A DNA stretch of 64,000 nt from Sphingomonas kyeonggiensis (GCF_014196745.1 NZ_JACIEH010000002.1:1397589-1461588); one strand, 5' to 3'. Counted from the first letter of the stretch, positions 54,652-63,724 are shown. Program-made: numbers and translations. Notes: generated by a model from the letters alone, not told the origin.

Positions 54652-54677
54652 TGTGACGAATAACGTATTTGGTCACA
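54652..54677. promoter_or_regulatory. Candidate TetR operator, OMF/TetR intergenic
   Basis: TGTGAC-N14-GTCACA, a perfect 6-bp palindrome located between the divergent OMF and TetR genes. The same architecture recurs at 55349 in front of the adaptor-permease operon. Confidence 0.7.
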
Positions 54678-54715
54678 ATTTGTCAATTCGGACTTTTGAC
54701 GCTATGGGGGCGGCC

Positions 54716-55333
54716 ATGAAAAATCAGAACACAAGCAAGGCTGCCAAGCGCGGACCGGCTGAGCATTCCGTGCGGGACCAGATCGTCGATGCCGCCCGCG
54801 AATGCTTCGCCCATTACGGCTATGGCAAGACGACGGTGTCGGATCTCGCGCGTGAGATCGGCTTCTCTAAGGCCTATATCTACCGCTTTTTCGAATCGAA
54901 GCAGGCGATCGGCGAGGCGATCTGCGCCGAGTGTGTGGGCGGCCTATTCGACCAGGTCCGGGAGGCAGTGGGCGAAGGGGGCGACGCGACCGACAAGCTG
55001 CGGAGATTCGCGAGGACCGCCACCACCGCTACCGTGGAACTGCTCTTCACAGACCGCAAGCTCTACGAGATCGCGGTTTATGCGTCGTCCGAAAACTGGG
55101 AGGTCGTGCGGGCCTATATCGAGCGCATGCAGGGCCTGCTCGAAGAGATCCTCAAGGAAGGCCGCGAGAATGGCGAGTTCGAGCGCAAGACCCCGCTCGA
55201 CGAAACCCGCCGATCGATCTTCTATGCCCTCAAGCCCTTCATCGACCCCGTTTTCCTCGAGCGCAGCCTCGATCTGCTTCCCGACGCGCAGACCGAGGTA
55301 ACCGGCCTAGTGCTGCGCAGTCTCGCGCCTTGA
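54716..55333 (+). CDS. TetR-family repressor of the RND efflux locus
   Basis: A 205-aa regulator. The HTH reads VRDQIVDAARECFAHYGYGK and TVSDLAREIGFSKAYIYRFF; the C-terminal ligand domain is all-helical. ATG 54716 has a purine-rich GGGGG upstream; ATG 54704 is also in frame. It lies between the OMF and the adaptor genes and is flanked by two palindromes of the same type, so it very probably represses both sides until a toxic ligand binds. Confidence 0.9.
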   Translation: MKNQNTSKAAKRGPAEHSVRDQIVDAARECFAHYGYGKTTVSDLAREIGFSKAYIYRFFESKQAIGEAICAECVGGLFDQVREAVGEGGDATDKLRRFARTATTATVELLFTDRKLYEIAVYASSENWEVVRAYIERMQGLLEEILKEGRENGEFERKTPLDETRRSIFYALKPFIDPVFLERSLDLLPDAQTEVTGLVLRSLAP

Positions 55334-55348
55334 AGTCAGAAGCTTATA

Positions 55349-55374
55349 TGTGACTAGTTGACAATATAGTCACT
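55349..55374. promoter_or_regulatory. Candidate TetR operator, adaptor-permease promoter
   Basis: TGTGAC-N14-GTCACT; the arms extend to 7 bp (GTGACTA / TAGTCAC). The centre contains TTGACA (55359-55364), which looks like a -35 box, so binding would cover the promoter. It lies 39 bases before the adaptor start. Confidence 0.7.
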
Positions 55375-55412
55375 CGATGACATTTGGTTCCCACTGAACA
55401 GGAGGAACCTGC

Positions 55413-56495
55413 GTGTCGACATCGTCTTGCGCCCGAACGGTCGGGCTCCTTGGGCTGACAGCCGTTGCGCTGGCCGGCTGCGGGCAGTCGGGCGCTGACC
55501 CGCGCACCGCGCCGCCGCTGGTGCGAATCGCGTCTGCCGGTGCTGCCGAAGGAGGCGCCCGCGAATTCACCGGCATCGTGGGCGCCCGCGTGCAGAGCGA
55601 TCTCGGCTTTCGTGTCGGCGGCAAGGTGGTGGCGCGGCTCGTCGAAGCCGGTCAGACCGTGCGCCGCGGCCAGCCTCTCATGCGCATCGATGCGGCCGAC
55701 TATGCGCTCGCGGCGCAGGCGGCGGCCGGCACGGTCGCCGCCGCCCGCGCCCGCGCGGTTCAGGCCAGCGCCGATGAACAGCGCTACCGCGATCTGGTGT
55801 CCGCGGGAGCGGTCTCCGCCTCCGCCTACGACCAGGCCAAGGCAGCAGCGCTTTCGGCTCGTGCGCAGCTCTCCGCCGCCGAGGCCCAGGCACGGGTCAG
55901 CCGTAACGATACCGGCTATACGTTGCTGGTTGCCGACGCGGACGGCGTGGTCGCCGAGACGCTGGCCGAGCCGGGGCAAGTGGTCGCGGCCGGCCAGACC
56001 GTCGTCCGCCTTGCCCGCTCCGGTCCACGCGAAGCCATCGTTGCACTGCCCGAGACGCTTCGCCCCGCACTGGGCGCGGAAGCGGAGGCCCGGACCTATA
56101 GCGGACTCGATGGGCAGGCGCGATTGCGGCAACTGAGCGACGCCGCCGATCCAGTGACGCGGACTTTCGAGGCGCGTTTCGTCCTCTCCGGCGCTCCCGC
56201 CGCTGCACCTCTGGGATCGACGATAACGATCCGAGTTGGCGCTCCCGGCAAGCCGGCGGCGATCGCGGTCCCGCTCGCCGCTATCTACGATCGTGGACAG
56301 GGGCCGGGAGTCTGGATCGTCGGCAGCGGAAATAGTCCCAGGGTCACCTGGCGTCCGGTACGGCTAACCGCAATCGGCGACGAGAAGGCTGTCGTGGCCG
56401 CAGGCTTGCGCCCGGGCGAGCGCTTCGTCGCGCTGGGCGCACACATGCTTCACCAGGGCCAGCCGGTCCGCGTCGCGGCGGGAGCGGTCCGTTGA
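55413..56495 (+). CDS. RND efflux periplasmic adaptor (membrane fusion protein)
   Basis: A 360-aa protein with a lipoprotein-type N-terminus (LLGLTAVALAGCGQSG). The lipoyl halves (RVGGKVVARLVEAGQTVRRG and LLVADADGVVAETLAEPGQV) flank a short coiled-coil hairpin (YRDLVSAGAVSASAYDQAKA). This is HlyD/AcrA-like. GTG 55413 follows AGGAGG by six or seven bases. It bridges the permease and the OMF. Its stop overlaps the TTG start of the permease. Confidence 0.9.
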   Translation: MSTSSCARTVGLLGLTAVALAGCGQSGADPRTAPPLVRIASAGAAEGGAREFTGIVGARVQSDLGFRVGGKVVARLVEAGQTVRRGQPLMRIDAADYALAAQAAAGTVAAARARAVQASADEQRYRDLVSAGAVSASAYDQAKAAALSARAQLSAAEAQARVSRNDTGYTLLVADADGVVAETLAEPGQVVAAGQTVVRLARSGPREAIVALPETLRPALGAEAEARTYSGLDGQARLRQLSDAADPVTRTFEARFVLSGAPAAAPLGSTITIRVGAPGKPAAIAVPLAAIYDRGQGPGVWIVGSGNSPRVTWRPVRLTAIGDEKAVVAAGLRPGERFVALGAHMLHQGQPVRVAAGAVR

Positions 56496-59400
56496 GCGAG
56501 ACGTCCAAATCCAAGGGCAGGTTCAACCTGTCCGCCCTCGCGGTGCGCGAACGGGCAGTCACATTGTTCTTCATCATCGCCATCTCCGCTGCCGGACTCG
56601 TGGCTTTCCTGAGCCTCGGCCGCGCCGAGGACCCGAGCTTCACCATCAAGCAGATGACGGTGGTCACCGCATGGCCCGGCGCCACCGCGCAGGAAATGCA
56701 GGACCAGGTCGCCGAGCCGCTCGAGAAGCGCCTGCAGGAGCTGCGCTGGTACGATCGCGCGGAGACGTTCACGCGGCCCGGCCTTGCCTTCACCACTTTG
56801 CTCCTGCGTGACCAGACGCCCCCATCCGAAGTGCAGGAGCAATTCTACCAGGCGCGTAAGAAGCTTCAGGACGAGACCCCGAGGCTCCCGCGCGGCGTCG
56901 CCGGCCCGTTCGTCAACGACGAATATGGCGACGTGACCTTCGCGCTCTATGCGCTGAAGGCAAAGGGCGAGCCGCAAAGGGACCTTGCCCGGCAGGCGGA
57001 GACGCTGCGCCAGCGGCTGCTGCATGTGCCGGGGGTCAAGAAGGTCAATATCGTCGGCGAGCGGCCGGAGCGCATCTATGTCGAGTTCGCGCAGGACCGG
57101 CTGGCGACGCTGGGCATCGCACCGCGCGCGATCTTCGCCGCGCTCGCGCAGCAGAACCTGGTCACCCCGGCGGGCGCGATCGAGGCGAACGGGCCGCAGG
57201 TGCAGGTCCGGCTCGACGGCGCGTTCGACGATCTCGAAAAGATCCGCGACCTGCCGATCGTCGCCAATGGCAGGACCCTGCGTCTGGCGGACATCGCCGA
57301 GGTTCGGCGCGGCTATGAGGATCCGGCGACCTTCCTGATCCGTAACCAGGGCGAGCCGACCCTGCTGCTCGGCGTGATCATGCGCGAGGGCTGGAACGGG
57401 CTTGAGCTCGGTAAGTCGCTTAAGGCCGAAGTCCAGGCGATCTCGTCGGAGCTGCCGCTCGGAATGGTCCTCGCTCCCGTGACCGACCAGTCGGAGAACA
57501 TCTCGGCGGCCGTCGATCAGTTCATGCGCACCTTCCTCGAGGCGTTGGCGATCGTGATGATCGTCAGCCTCGTCGCGCTCGGCTGGCGAGTCGGCGTCGT
57601 CGTGGCGGGGGCGGTGCCGCTGACGCTCGCGATCGTGCTCGTCATCATGTGGGCAACGGGCAGGGTGCTGGACCGCATCACGCTCGGCTCGCTGGTTCTT
57701 GCGCTCGGGCTGCTCGTCGATGACGCCATCATCGCGATCGAGATGATGGTCGTGAAGATGGAAGAGGGGTTCGACCGAATCAAGGCGTCGGCCTATGCCT
57801 GGAGCCATACCGCCGCGCCGATGCTTGCCGGAACGCTAGTGACGGTGATCGGCCTGATGCCCGTGGGCTTCGCAAAGTCCACGGCCGGAGAATATGCCGG
57901 AAACATCTTCTGGGTCGTTGGCTTCGCCCTGCTGGCCTCCTGGCTCGTCGCGGTGATCTTTACCCCCTATATGGGCGTCAAGCTGCTGCCGGCGATCAAG
58001 CCGGTCGCGGGCGGCCACGACGCCATCTACGAAACGCCGCGCTACCAGAAGGTGCGCCAGCTGATCCGCTGGGCGGTGAAGCGCAACCGGGTGGTGACGA
58101 TCGCAACGGTGGCGGCGTTCCTCGTCGCCGGTGCGGGCATGGTGCTGGTGAAGAAGCAGTTCTTCCCCACCTCCGACCGGCCCGAGGTGCTGGTCGAGGT
58201 CCAGATGCCCAAGGGTACCTCGATCGAGCAGACCAGCGCCGCGAGCGAGGCGGTCGAGGCGTGGCTACGCAAGCAGCCCGAGGCGAAGATCATCACCGCC
58301 TATGTCGGCCAGGGCGCGCCGCGCTTCTTCATGTCGCTATCGCCCGAATTGCCCGATCCCTCTTTCGCCAAGATCATCGTGCGAACACCGGACGAGGCGG
58401 CGCGCGAGGCGTTGAAGGAGCGGTTGCGGCGGGCGGTCGCCGACGGCCTCGCCCCTGCGGCACGCGTGCGGGTAACGCAGCTCGTCTTCGGTCCCCCTTC
58501 TCCCTATCCGGTGGCGTTCCGGGTCAGCGGCCCGGATGTCGAAAAGCTGCGCGCTATCGCCGAGCAGGTCCGCGCGATCATGACCAGCGATCCCATGATG
58601 CGCACCGTCAACACCGACTGGGGCGAGCGCGTGCCGACGCTGCACTTCGTGCTCGATCAGGACCGGCTGCGCGCCATGGGCCTGACCTCGGGCGATGTCG
58701 GCGAGCAGCTGCAGTTCCTGCTCTCGGGGGTGACCGTCTCGCAGGCTCGCGAGGATATCCGCACGGTCGAGGTGGTGGCGCGGTCCGCCGGAGAGGCCCG
58801 CCTGGATCCGGCGCGCGTCGGCGACTTCACGCTGACCGCAACGAACGGCCAGCGCGTACCGATCAGCCAGATCGGCAAGCTCGAGCTGCGGATGGAGGAC
58901 CCGATCCTGCTCCGCCGGGACCGCGTGCCGACGATCACCGTGCGCGGCGACATCGCCGACGGCCTGCAGCCTCCCGACGTCTCGACCGCCATGCTCAAGA
59001 AGCTCCAGCCGGTGATCGACACGCTCCCCTCCGGCTACCATATCGCCATGGGCGGCTCGATCGAGGAGGCGGGCAAGGCCAATGCCGCGCTCGCGCCGAT
59101 CTTCCCGATCATGATCCTCTTGATGATGATTGTCATCATTCTGCAGGTTCGCAGCTTCTCGGCGATGACGATCGTGCTGCTGACAGCACCGCTGGGGCTG
59201 ATCGGCGTGGTGCCGACGCTGCTGCTCACCGGCCAGCCTTTCGGGTTCAACGCGATCCTGGGGCTGATTTCGCTGGCGGGCATCCTGATGCGCAACACGC
59301 TGATCCTGATCGGGCAGATCCATGAGAATGAGGAGCATGGTCGCTCCCCCTTCGACGCTGTGGTCGAGGCTACTGTGCAGCGTTCCCGGCCGGTGATCCT

Positions 59401-59599
59401 GACGGCGCTCGCCGCGGTGCTCGCCTTCGTTCCGCTCACTCATTCGGTGTTCTGGGGGGCGATGGCGTTCACCCTGATCGGCGGCACGCTGGTCGGAACG
59501 ATCCTCACCCTGGTCTTCCTGCCGGCGCTCTATGCGCTCTGGTATCGGATCAAGCCCACTGCGGAGGGCCCGGCGCATCTGGCGGAGGTGACCGCATGA
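56492..59599 (+). CDS. RND efflux permease (AcrB-like)
   Basis: A 1035-aa inner-membrane pump. Twelve spans are expected; the proton-relay Asp pair is in LVLALGLLVDDAIIAIEMMV. Periplasmic parts include GLEFTTLL-like FTTLLLRDQTPPSEVQEQFY and later FGPPSPYPVAFRVSGPDVEK. TTG 56492 is the start and overlaps the adaptor stop (TTGA), preceded by GGAGCGG. The substrate range is unknown, but the family exports drugs, solvents or metals. Ends GPAHLAEVTA, overlapping the HxlR gene. Confidence 0.92.
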   Translation: MSETSKSKGRFNLSALAVRERAVTLFFIIAISAAGLVAFLSLGRAEDPSFTIKQMTVVTAWPGATAQEMQDQVAEPLEKRLQELRWYDRAETFTRPGLAFTTLLLRDQTPPSEVQEQFYQARKKLQDETPRLPRGVAGPFVNDEYGDVTFALYALKAKGEPQRDLARQAETLRQRLLHVPGVKKVNIVGERPERIYVEFAQDRLATLGIAPRAIFAALAQQNLVTPAGAIEANGPQVQVRLDGAFDDLEKIRDLPIVANGRTLRLADIAEVRRGYEDPATFLIRNQGEPTLLLGVIMREGWNGLELGKSLKAEVQAISSELPLGMVLAPVTDQSENISAAVDQFMRTFLEALAIVMIVSLVALGWRVGVVVAGAVPLTLAIVLVIMWATGRVLDRITLGSLVLALGLLVDDAIIAIEMMVVKMEEGFDRIKASAYAWSHTAAPMLAGTLVTVIGLMPVGFAKSTAGEYAGNIFWVVGFALLASWLVAVIFTPYMGVKLLPAIKPVAGGHDAIYETPRYQKVRQLIRWAVKRNRVVTIATVAAFLVAGAGMVLVKKQFFPTSDRPEVLVEVQMPKGTSIEQTSAASEAVEAWLRKQPEAKIITAYVGQGAPRFFMSLSPELPDPSFAKIIVRTPDEAAREALKERLRRAVADGLAPAARVRVTQLVFGPPSPYPVAFRVSGPDVEKLRAIAEQVRAIMTSDPMMRTVNTDWGERVPTLHFVLDQDRLRAMGLTSGDVGEQLQFLLSGVTVSQAREDIRTVEVVARSAGEARLDPARVGDFTLTATNGQRVPISQIGKLELRMEDPILLRRDRVPTITVRGDIADGLQPPDVSTAMLKKLQPVIDTLPSGYHIAMGGSIEEAGKANAALAPIFPIMILLMMIVIILQVRSFSAMTIVLLTAPLGLIGVVPTLLLTGQPFGFNAILGLISLAGILMRNTLILIGQIHENEEHGRSPFDAVVEATVQRSRPVILTALAAVLAFVPLTHSVFWGAMAFTLIGGTLVGTILTLVFLPALYALWYRIKPTAEGPAHLAEVTA

Positions 59600-59958
59600 G
59601 CGAGGCCGCGGCTATCGATCCCGCCATTTCGGCGGACGACCCCCTCGAGCCACTCGAGGGGCGCTGGGTGTTGCGGATACTCATCTGCCTCAACGCGGGC
59701 GCGCACCGGTTTGCGGACCTGAGGTCGGCGATCCCGCGTGTCAGCGCGAACATCCTCACCGACCGGCTGCGCACGCTGGAATGCGCGGGGCTCGTCGAGC
59801 GGCGCTACCTTCCAGCTCCGTACGCCAGCCATGTCTACGCGCTGACCGAGGTCGCCACGTCCCTCAAAACAACGCTGGATGGGCTGGCCAGCTGGCGAGC
59901 GTCACAATCCAAGATGTCCATCCCCTCGCGTCGCCCTGGAAAGGAGCAATCACGATGA
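59596..59958 (+). CDS. HxlR-family winged-helix regulator
   Basis: A 120-aa protein with the HxlR motif: EGRWVLRILICLNAGAHRFA, DLRSAIPRVSANILTDRLRT and LECAGLVERRY. Family members respond to small electrophiles or other ligands. The two Cys (ICLNAG and LECAG) could be redox-active, though this is conjecture. It overlaps the permease stop by four bases (ATGA), so it is translated with the pump and may fine-tune it. The efflux locus thus has two regulators. Confidence 0.88.
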   Translation: MSEAAAIDPAISADDPLEPLEGRWVLRILICLNAGAHRFADLRSAIPRVSANILTDRLRTLECAGLVERRYLPAPYASHVYALTEVATSLKTTLDGLASWRASQSKMSIPSRRPGKEQSR

Positions 59959-60110
59959 AGCTGAAGGAAGCCGCGCGCCGGATCTGGCGCTCTTTCGAGG
60001 CGCTCGCGCAGGCAGACGACTATGATCCGCTGACCGACGTCCTGTTGCGGGTCGAGCGGCTGGAGCGCGCGGTTGCCGAGCTCCGTAAGCCTGCCGCAAC
60101 CTCCGCCTGA
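59955..60110 (+). CDS. Small hypothetical protein (51 aa) at end of efflux operon
   Basis: MKLKEAARRIWRSFEALAQA followed by DDYDPLTDVLLRVERLERAV; a single amphipathic helix. GGAG lies nine bases before ATG 59955, and the start overlaps the HxlR stop (ATGA). Coupled translation argues that it is real. No family recognised. Confidence 0.6.
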   Translation: MKLKEAARRIWRSFEALAQADDYDPLTDVLLRVERLERAVAELRKPAATSA

Positions 60111-60218
60111 CAGGCCGGCGAGCATCGCGTGCCGGGCTCGGCGCGTCGCGATGCACTCCCACCTTCAACGCGCCAACGCTTGTGCGGCGACGATCAGAGG
60201 AACCCGCGAATGACTGAC

Positions 60219-60300
60219 TGTGGGGTCGTTTGCCGCCTGGCCGCTTCTAGATCAGCCGCTCCACCGCCGAACGGCCGACTATCGCTGGTTAGCTGCCGTT
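60219..60300 (+). repeat. Dispersed palindromic repeat, full copy
   Basis: GTGGGGTCGTTTGCCGCCTG, then TAGATCAGCCGCTCCACC and GCCGAACGGCCGACTATCGC. Its right part overlaps the 3' end (stop) of the 176-aa minus-strand gene. Confidence 0.7.
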
Positions 60301-60819
60301 TGTATGTGGGCATTGCTCCGGTGGCAGATTTTTCGGTACTCTGGCAATCACGTCCCTTTCGGGAGGCCCCACAGCAATTAGGTGCTCGACGAAGAATTTT
60401 CGGTCGCCCCACCGATCCCCGGGAGTTTCCGCGAGCCGACCCACTGCCTCAACTGACACGGCGGTCACACAGTCTTGCGAAAAGGCGCGCTCCTCCTCGG
60501 CCACGAAGCGTCGATAAAGTGGCTCGCGTCCAAAGCTATCGTTCCAAATGAAAGCGATGGCCCTGTTTGCGCCTTTCGTAATGAGTGCCCCTCCGTGATG
60601 GTCGAGGAGTACCGTCCCGGCAAGTCGCTCAGGCTTTCCTAGAACCGCGCAGCCAACCATGAACTCGGGTACCTCCACCGGGCGAGAGAAATTAGGTAGC
60701 CCTAGCTTGCAGGCGGCCGACAAAGCGCTGGATCGACCAAATACGACCCACCCGCCCGCCGCGATAATCGTCGCCGCGAAAATGATCGCCCCTATGGAAA
60801 GCGCCCTCGTCCACGTCAT
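60289..60819 (-). CDS. Membrane-anchored hypothetical protein (176 aa)
   Basis: Begins MTWTRALSIGAIIFAATIIA, a single N-terminal membrane anchor or uncleaved signal, followed by a soluble domain (FMVGCAVLGKPERLAGTVLL, IAFIWNDSFGREPLYRRFVA). No family recognised. ATG 60834 is an alternative start. Its stop codon lies inside the repeat copy at 60219. Confidence 0.55.
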   Translation of the reverse strand: MTWTRALSIGAIIFAATIIAAGGWVVFGRSSALSAACKLGLPNFSRPVEVPEFMVGCAVLGKPERLAGTVLLDHHGGALITKGANRAIAFIWNDSFGREPLYRRFVAEEERAFSQDCVTAVSVEAVGRLAETPGDRWGDRKFFVEHLIAVGPPERDVIARVPKNLPPEQCPHTNGS

Positions 60820-60851
60820 GTTGCGACTATGCACGGTTCGCTCGACGGCCG

Positions 60852-60930
60852 CTATTGGGGCGTTTGCAGCCTGACCGCTTTTGGATTGGCCGCCCCACCG
60901 CCGAACGGCGGACGATGGGTGGAAAGCGGC
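60852..60930 (+). repeat. Dispersed palindromic repeat, reference copy
   Basis: The best-preserved copy: GGGGCGTTTGCAGCCTGACC, GCTTTTGGATTGGCCGCCCC, ACCGCCGAACGGCGG and GACGATGGGTGGAAAGCGG. The central CCGCCGAACGGCGG forms a hairpin. Confidence 0.8.
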
Positions 60931-61060
60931 CTTTCCGCTTTAACGGCTCCGCCCTGTTCGGCGCCGTAGCGGGGCCACGCTTATTTTGCCTGTAAAGGCG
61001 AAGGCGGGACCGGGCCGAAGAAGCCGTTGCAAAGCTCTGAGAGGAACGCCGTCTCGTTGT

Positions 61061-61279
61061 TTAGGCCTTAATCCGGGGAATGAGTACCACCCCCTTGCCC
61101 AGCGGCTCTACGTCGATCTGATCGAGCTTCGCAAGAAGATCATCGAACATGCCGTCGGGATGCACCGGGATGGCTCCCCGGAACCGGTCGCCCAAGCGCT
61201 CAAGATCGCGCTGGGTTAGTAGACCGACAGCAACAATCTCGTCTTTAGGCACCCGCTCTGCTCCATCACCGCGAAACAT
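61061..61279 (-). CDS. Small hypothetical protein (72 aa)
   Basis: MFRGDGAERVPKDEIVAVGL opens the protein, then LTQRDLERLGDRFRGAIPVH and LDQIDVEPLGKGVVLIPRIK. This looks like a compact alpha/beta protein and resembles short sphingomonad proteins I recall, without function. Frame integrity and composition are the support; the ribosome binding site is weak. Confidence 0.5.
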   Translation of the reverse strand: MFRGDGAERVPKDEIVAVGLLTQRDLERLGDRFRGAIPVHPDGMFDDLLAKLDQIDVEPLGKGVVLIPRIKA

Positions 61280-61477
61280 AACGCACGAAGACGGAAATTG
61301 AGCCCTGGTCGAGCGGCTGTCCGGGACGTGGGCTCCGCTGAGCCAGTGTAGGGATCCGCTCAAAGGATTCGCCGTGTTATCAGGAACATGCTATGCTCTA
61401 CATAGCGCCGACCTCAGCCCAAGCGCGTCGGAGACTGGGGGCATCTGGAAAGCTCCCGCTTTGTGAGGAGCGCAACC

Positions 61478-61657
61478 ATGCTCAGCGATAATGACCGCAT
61501 TTATCTTGAACGTCGCGAAGCTCAAGAGCGTAGGCTCGCTGAGGAAGCGACTGATTTGGGCGCGAGGAAAATCCATCGCGAGATGGCCGACCGGTATTCC
61601 GCAAGGCTGCAAGGCCCACCAGTTCGGGTAGTAGCTGCTCAGGCGATTGAAGCCTGA
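61478..61657 (+). CDS. Small hypothetical protein (59 aa), paralogous type
   Basis: MLSDNDRIYLERREAQERRL, then AEEATDLGARKIHREMADRY and a short tail. GAGGAG lies about seven bases upstream of ATG 61478, which strongly supports it. It shares the plan of the proteins at 22945 and 38934 (charged helix with an HREMADRY-like end). Relatives are common in sphingomonads, function unknown. Confidence 0.65.
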   Translation: MLSDNDRIYLERREAQERRLAEEATDLGARKIHREMADRYSARLQGPPVRVVAAQAIEA

Positions 61658-61882
61658 CCTGTAGCTGGCGAGCGCTTCCGCTTCCAGCCGGTTCGGGACC
61701 GACCCATTTTGGCGAGCTATCGGTCGATGGCTTCGCCAGAGCGGGAAAGCGCCGCCACCACTCTGGCAGCAAATTCCTCTGGAAACAGAAGCTGGCAACA
61801 TCTCTGTCGCAATGTCCGCTAGTTGGCATCGTACTCGCGGTTAATGAGTTCACGGCCTAGTTCTCTTCCCGCTCCCCGAGAG

Positions 61883-62470
61883 TCATCCGGTCGGCTGAAC
61901 GCGCATGAGTATCACCTGCGCGGGATAGCTCTCATTGGACTGCGGCTTGCCACGATCACCTACGATAATCGTGTAGAACTCGCCGCGAGACTTAGCTTCT
62001 TCAAAGTCAGACTGACTCAGCTCGTTGCCAGATCGCCAACTATCTCCGCTTCGGATGGCCATGAATGTCGCCGATCGTCCCATCGCGAAATAGGGACGGA
62101 AGCCCAACCATGTCTCAAGCGTGCTTTCCAAGCCTCGTACTGGCGAGCCGATAGCTATAGCGCAAATATCCCTTCGTTCCCCGTTACTCGTCTCCGAGCT
62201 GGCGGACAGCAAGAGGGGCGATCTTCTGTCAGGCGACATTCTCTGCGTAGAGCGGTCGAAATCCTTGGGTAATTTGTCACCAGTCTTGCGCCACCCATGG
62301 GCTGCAGCACGGTCGAAAACGGCGGCGGGCGTCAGCGGGCCAGTTGCGCAAATATCCCGGAACGCGGTGGAGGCCTCCTGTTCTGCTGCCGGATGTGCAG
62401 CCAGAGCAGGCTGATTGACGAAGAACCACGCAGCCGACAGAATAATCTGGATATTACGGCTCACAATCAT
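61883..62470 (-). CDS. Exported hypothetical protein (195 aa)
   Basis: A signal peptide (MIVSRNIQIILSAAWFFVNQ, cleavage near ALAA) is followed by a soluble domain with FRDICATGPLTPAAVFDRAA and HGWRKTGDKLPKDF near the start and a late FYTIIVGDRGKPQSNESYPA. Two Cys (DICATG and RDICAIA) could form a disulfide. No family recognised. Confidence 0.6.
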   Translation of the reverse strand: MIVSRNIQIILSAAWFFVNQPALAAHPAAEQEASTAFRDICATGPLTPAAVFDRAAAHGWRKTGDKLPKDFDRSTQRMSPDRRSPLLLSASSETSNGERRDICAIAIGSPVRGLESTLETWLGFRPYFAMGRSATFMAIRSGDSWRSGNELSQSDFEEAKSRGEFYTIIVGDRGKPQSNESYPAQVILMRVQPTG

Positions 62471-62925
62471 TGGATAATCCTACAGCATCGCTCTCAGGAG
62501 TCGAATGAACTTTCCGTCATCTGGAGACGTCGCGATAATCAGGCCGGGCAGCGTTCGCCTACGAATGTATTGCGCAGGATAATGATGCTGCTGGATAGGC
62601 CGGCGAAGGCATGGCAAACGCCGTCTCTGCGGTCTCCGACACTGCTTTTTTGTCAAAGCCAAGGGCTATGGGAATGTCCGATGTTGGGGCGTTAGCGGCC
62701 AGGCCGCTCCTGGTCGGTGATATTGAGACCGGAATGGCTGAGCTTGAGTGTTTTGGCGACGGTCGGGTTCCGCCGCAGAACGGTGGAAAGCCGACGAACG
62801 GCTTGGAGAGCCGTGCGCAGAAATGCTGTCCCACTCGGCCCGCAATCGCCGGATCCGCTGACGTCGAAGGGCAATCCTCAAGGCGCGCCAACCAGCGCTC
62901 AAAATCGCGAGCCGTTGGGAAGGAT
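62471..62925. other. Gap with a partial repeat
   Basis: About 455 bases between two minus-strand genes. It contains a repeat fragment (62680). Open frames on both strands run through the repeat, have no motif or ribosome binding site, and are not called. Confidence 0.4.
62680..62718 (+). repeat. Dispersed repeat, partial copy
   Basis: ATGTTGGGGCGTTAGCGGCC followed by AGGCCGCTCCTGGTC, matching only the left part of the family. Confidence 0.55.
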
Positions 62926-63555
62926 CTAGTTGGCGGGCGCGGGCGACATGAATGACAGAGGCTTGCAGCCCGGCTTTAGGCCGGCGATGGCTTGGCTCTT
63001 CGCCCTCTTGTAAAGAGAGTTAATTGCTTCGTCATTTGGGTATTGGATGAAGCCGGTAACAAGTGATTCGCCGGCCTCTGAAAGGCGCGTGATGGTGAAC
63101 CGCCCGCCGAGCTTCAATTCGTCCAGGTGCTCGGTGCCCCAAGTCAAACCCTTGTACGGGCCTTTCTGCGCTACCTTGAATTCATATTCGCCACGGCTGT
63201 TTCCATAATATGCGTGAGGAAAGGTGCGCCAGTCGCCGTCGTCCCGCCTCCACCTTATCGTTTCCCGATGAGGTTCAGTGATCGCAGTGGAAGCCGACGA
63301 GTAAACGACGAATTGCGTTGGGTTGATTCGCCCCTCCGAGGTTTCCTCGTAGGCGCCCGAGGATCTCATTTTTGCGTCGAGACCGAGAACACTGACACTC
63401 GCGTGAGTCGTGATTGGCTGTTCGGTTCCCGTCTGTTCGACGAGCACTAGCATCTCGGTGCTTCCCTCCGTCAGCCGAGCGCCTCCGCAACGGTCAGCAG
63501 CAAGCCCTTCCGATGTTTGGAAGGCAAAAAGAACGCCAAAAATCCATCGAACCAT
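62926..63555 (-). CDS. Exported hypothetical protein (209 aa)
   Basis: A signal peptide (MVRWIFGVLFAFQTSEGLAA) is followed by a predicted all-beta domain (INPTQFVVYSSASTAITEPH, RGEYEFKVAQKGPYKGLTWG). Two Cys (DRCGGA near the start, KPGCKPL near the end) may be bonded. No family recognised. It is in line with the 195-aa exported gene but 455 bases from it. Confidence 0.6.
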   Translation of the reverse strand: MVRWIFGVLFAFQTSEGLAADRCGGARLTEGSTEMLVLVEQTGTEQPITTHASVSVLGLDAKMRSSGAYEETSEGRINPTQFVVYSSASTAITEPHRETIRWRRDDGDWRTFPHAYYGNSRGEYEFKVAQKGPYKGLTWGTEHLDELKLGGRFTITRLSEAGESLVTGFIQYPNDEAINSLYKRAKSQAIAGLKPGCKPLSFMSPAPAN

Positions 63556-63724
63556 ATGCCCCCCTCGCGCGATGAAAGCGCTGGCCTTTCCTGGTCATCA
63601 ACTGGAATGCGCACTCTGGTCAATTCTGCCACAATAGAAAGGGCGGCAACCGTCCCTTGCTCAGCTTCGTGAACCAACGTCAGTTTTCGGATCACGCGAG
63701 CGCCGGCTTCAATGGCTGGCTGGC

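Noticed and set aside
61360..61400. GGAAC word as a general-stress EcfG promoter before the 59-aa gene
   Set aside because: No matching -10 (CGTT) at the expected 16-17 base distance.
62611..62955. Plus-strand frame with a plausible start
   Set aside because: Runs through a repeat fragment and into the 3' end of an opposite gene, with no motif.
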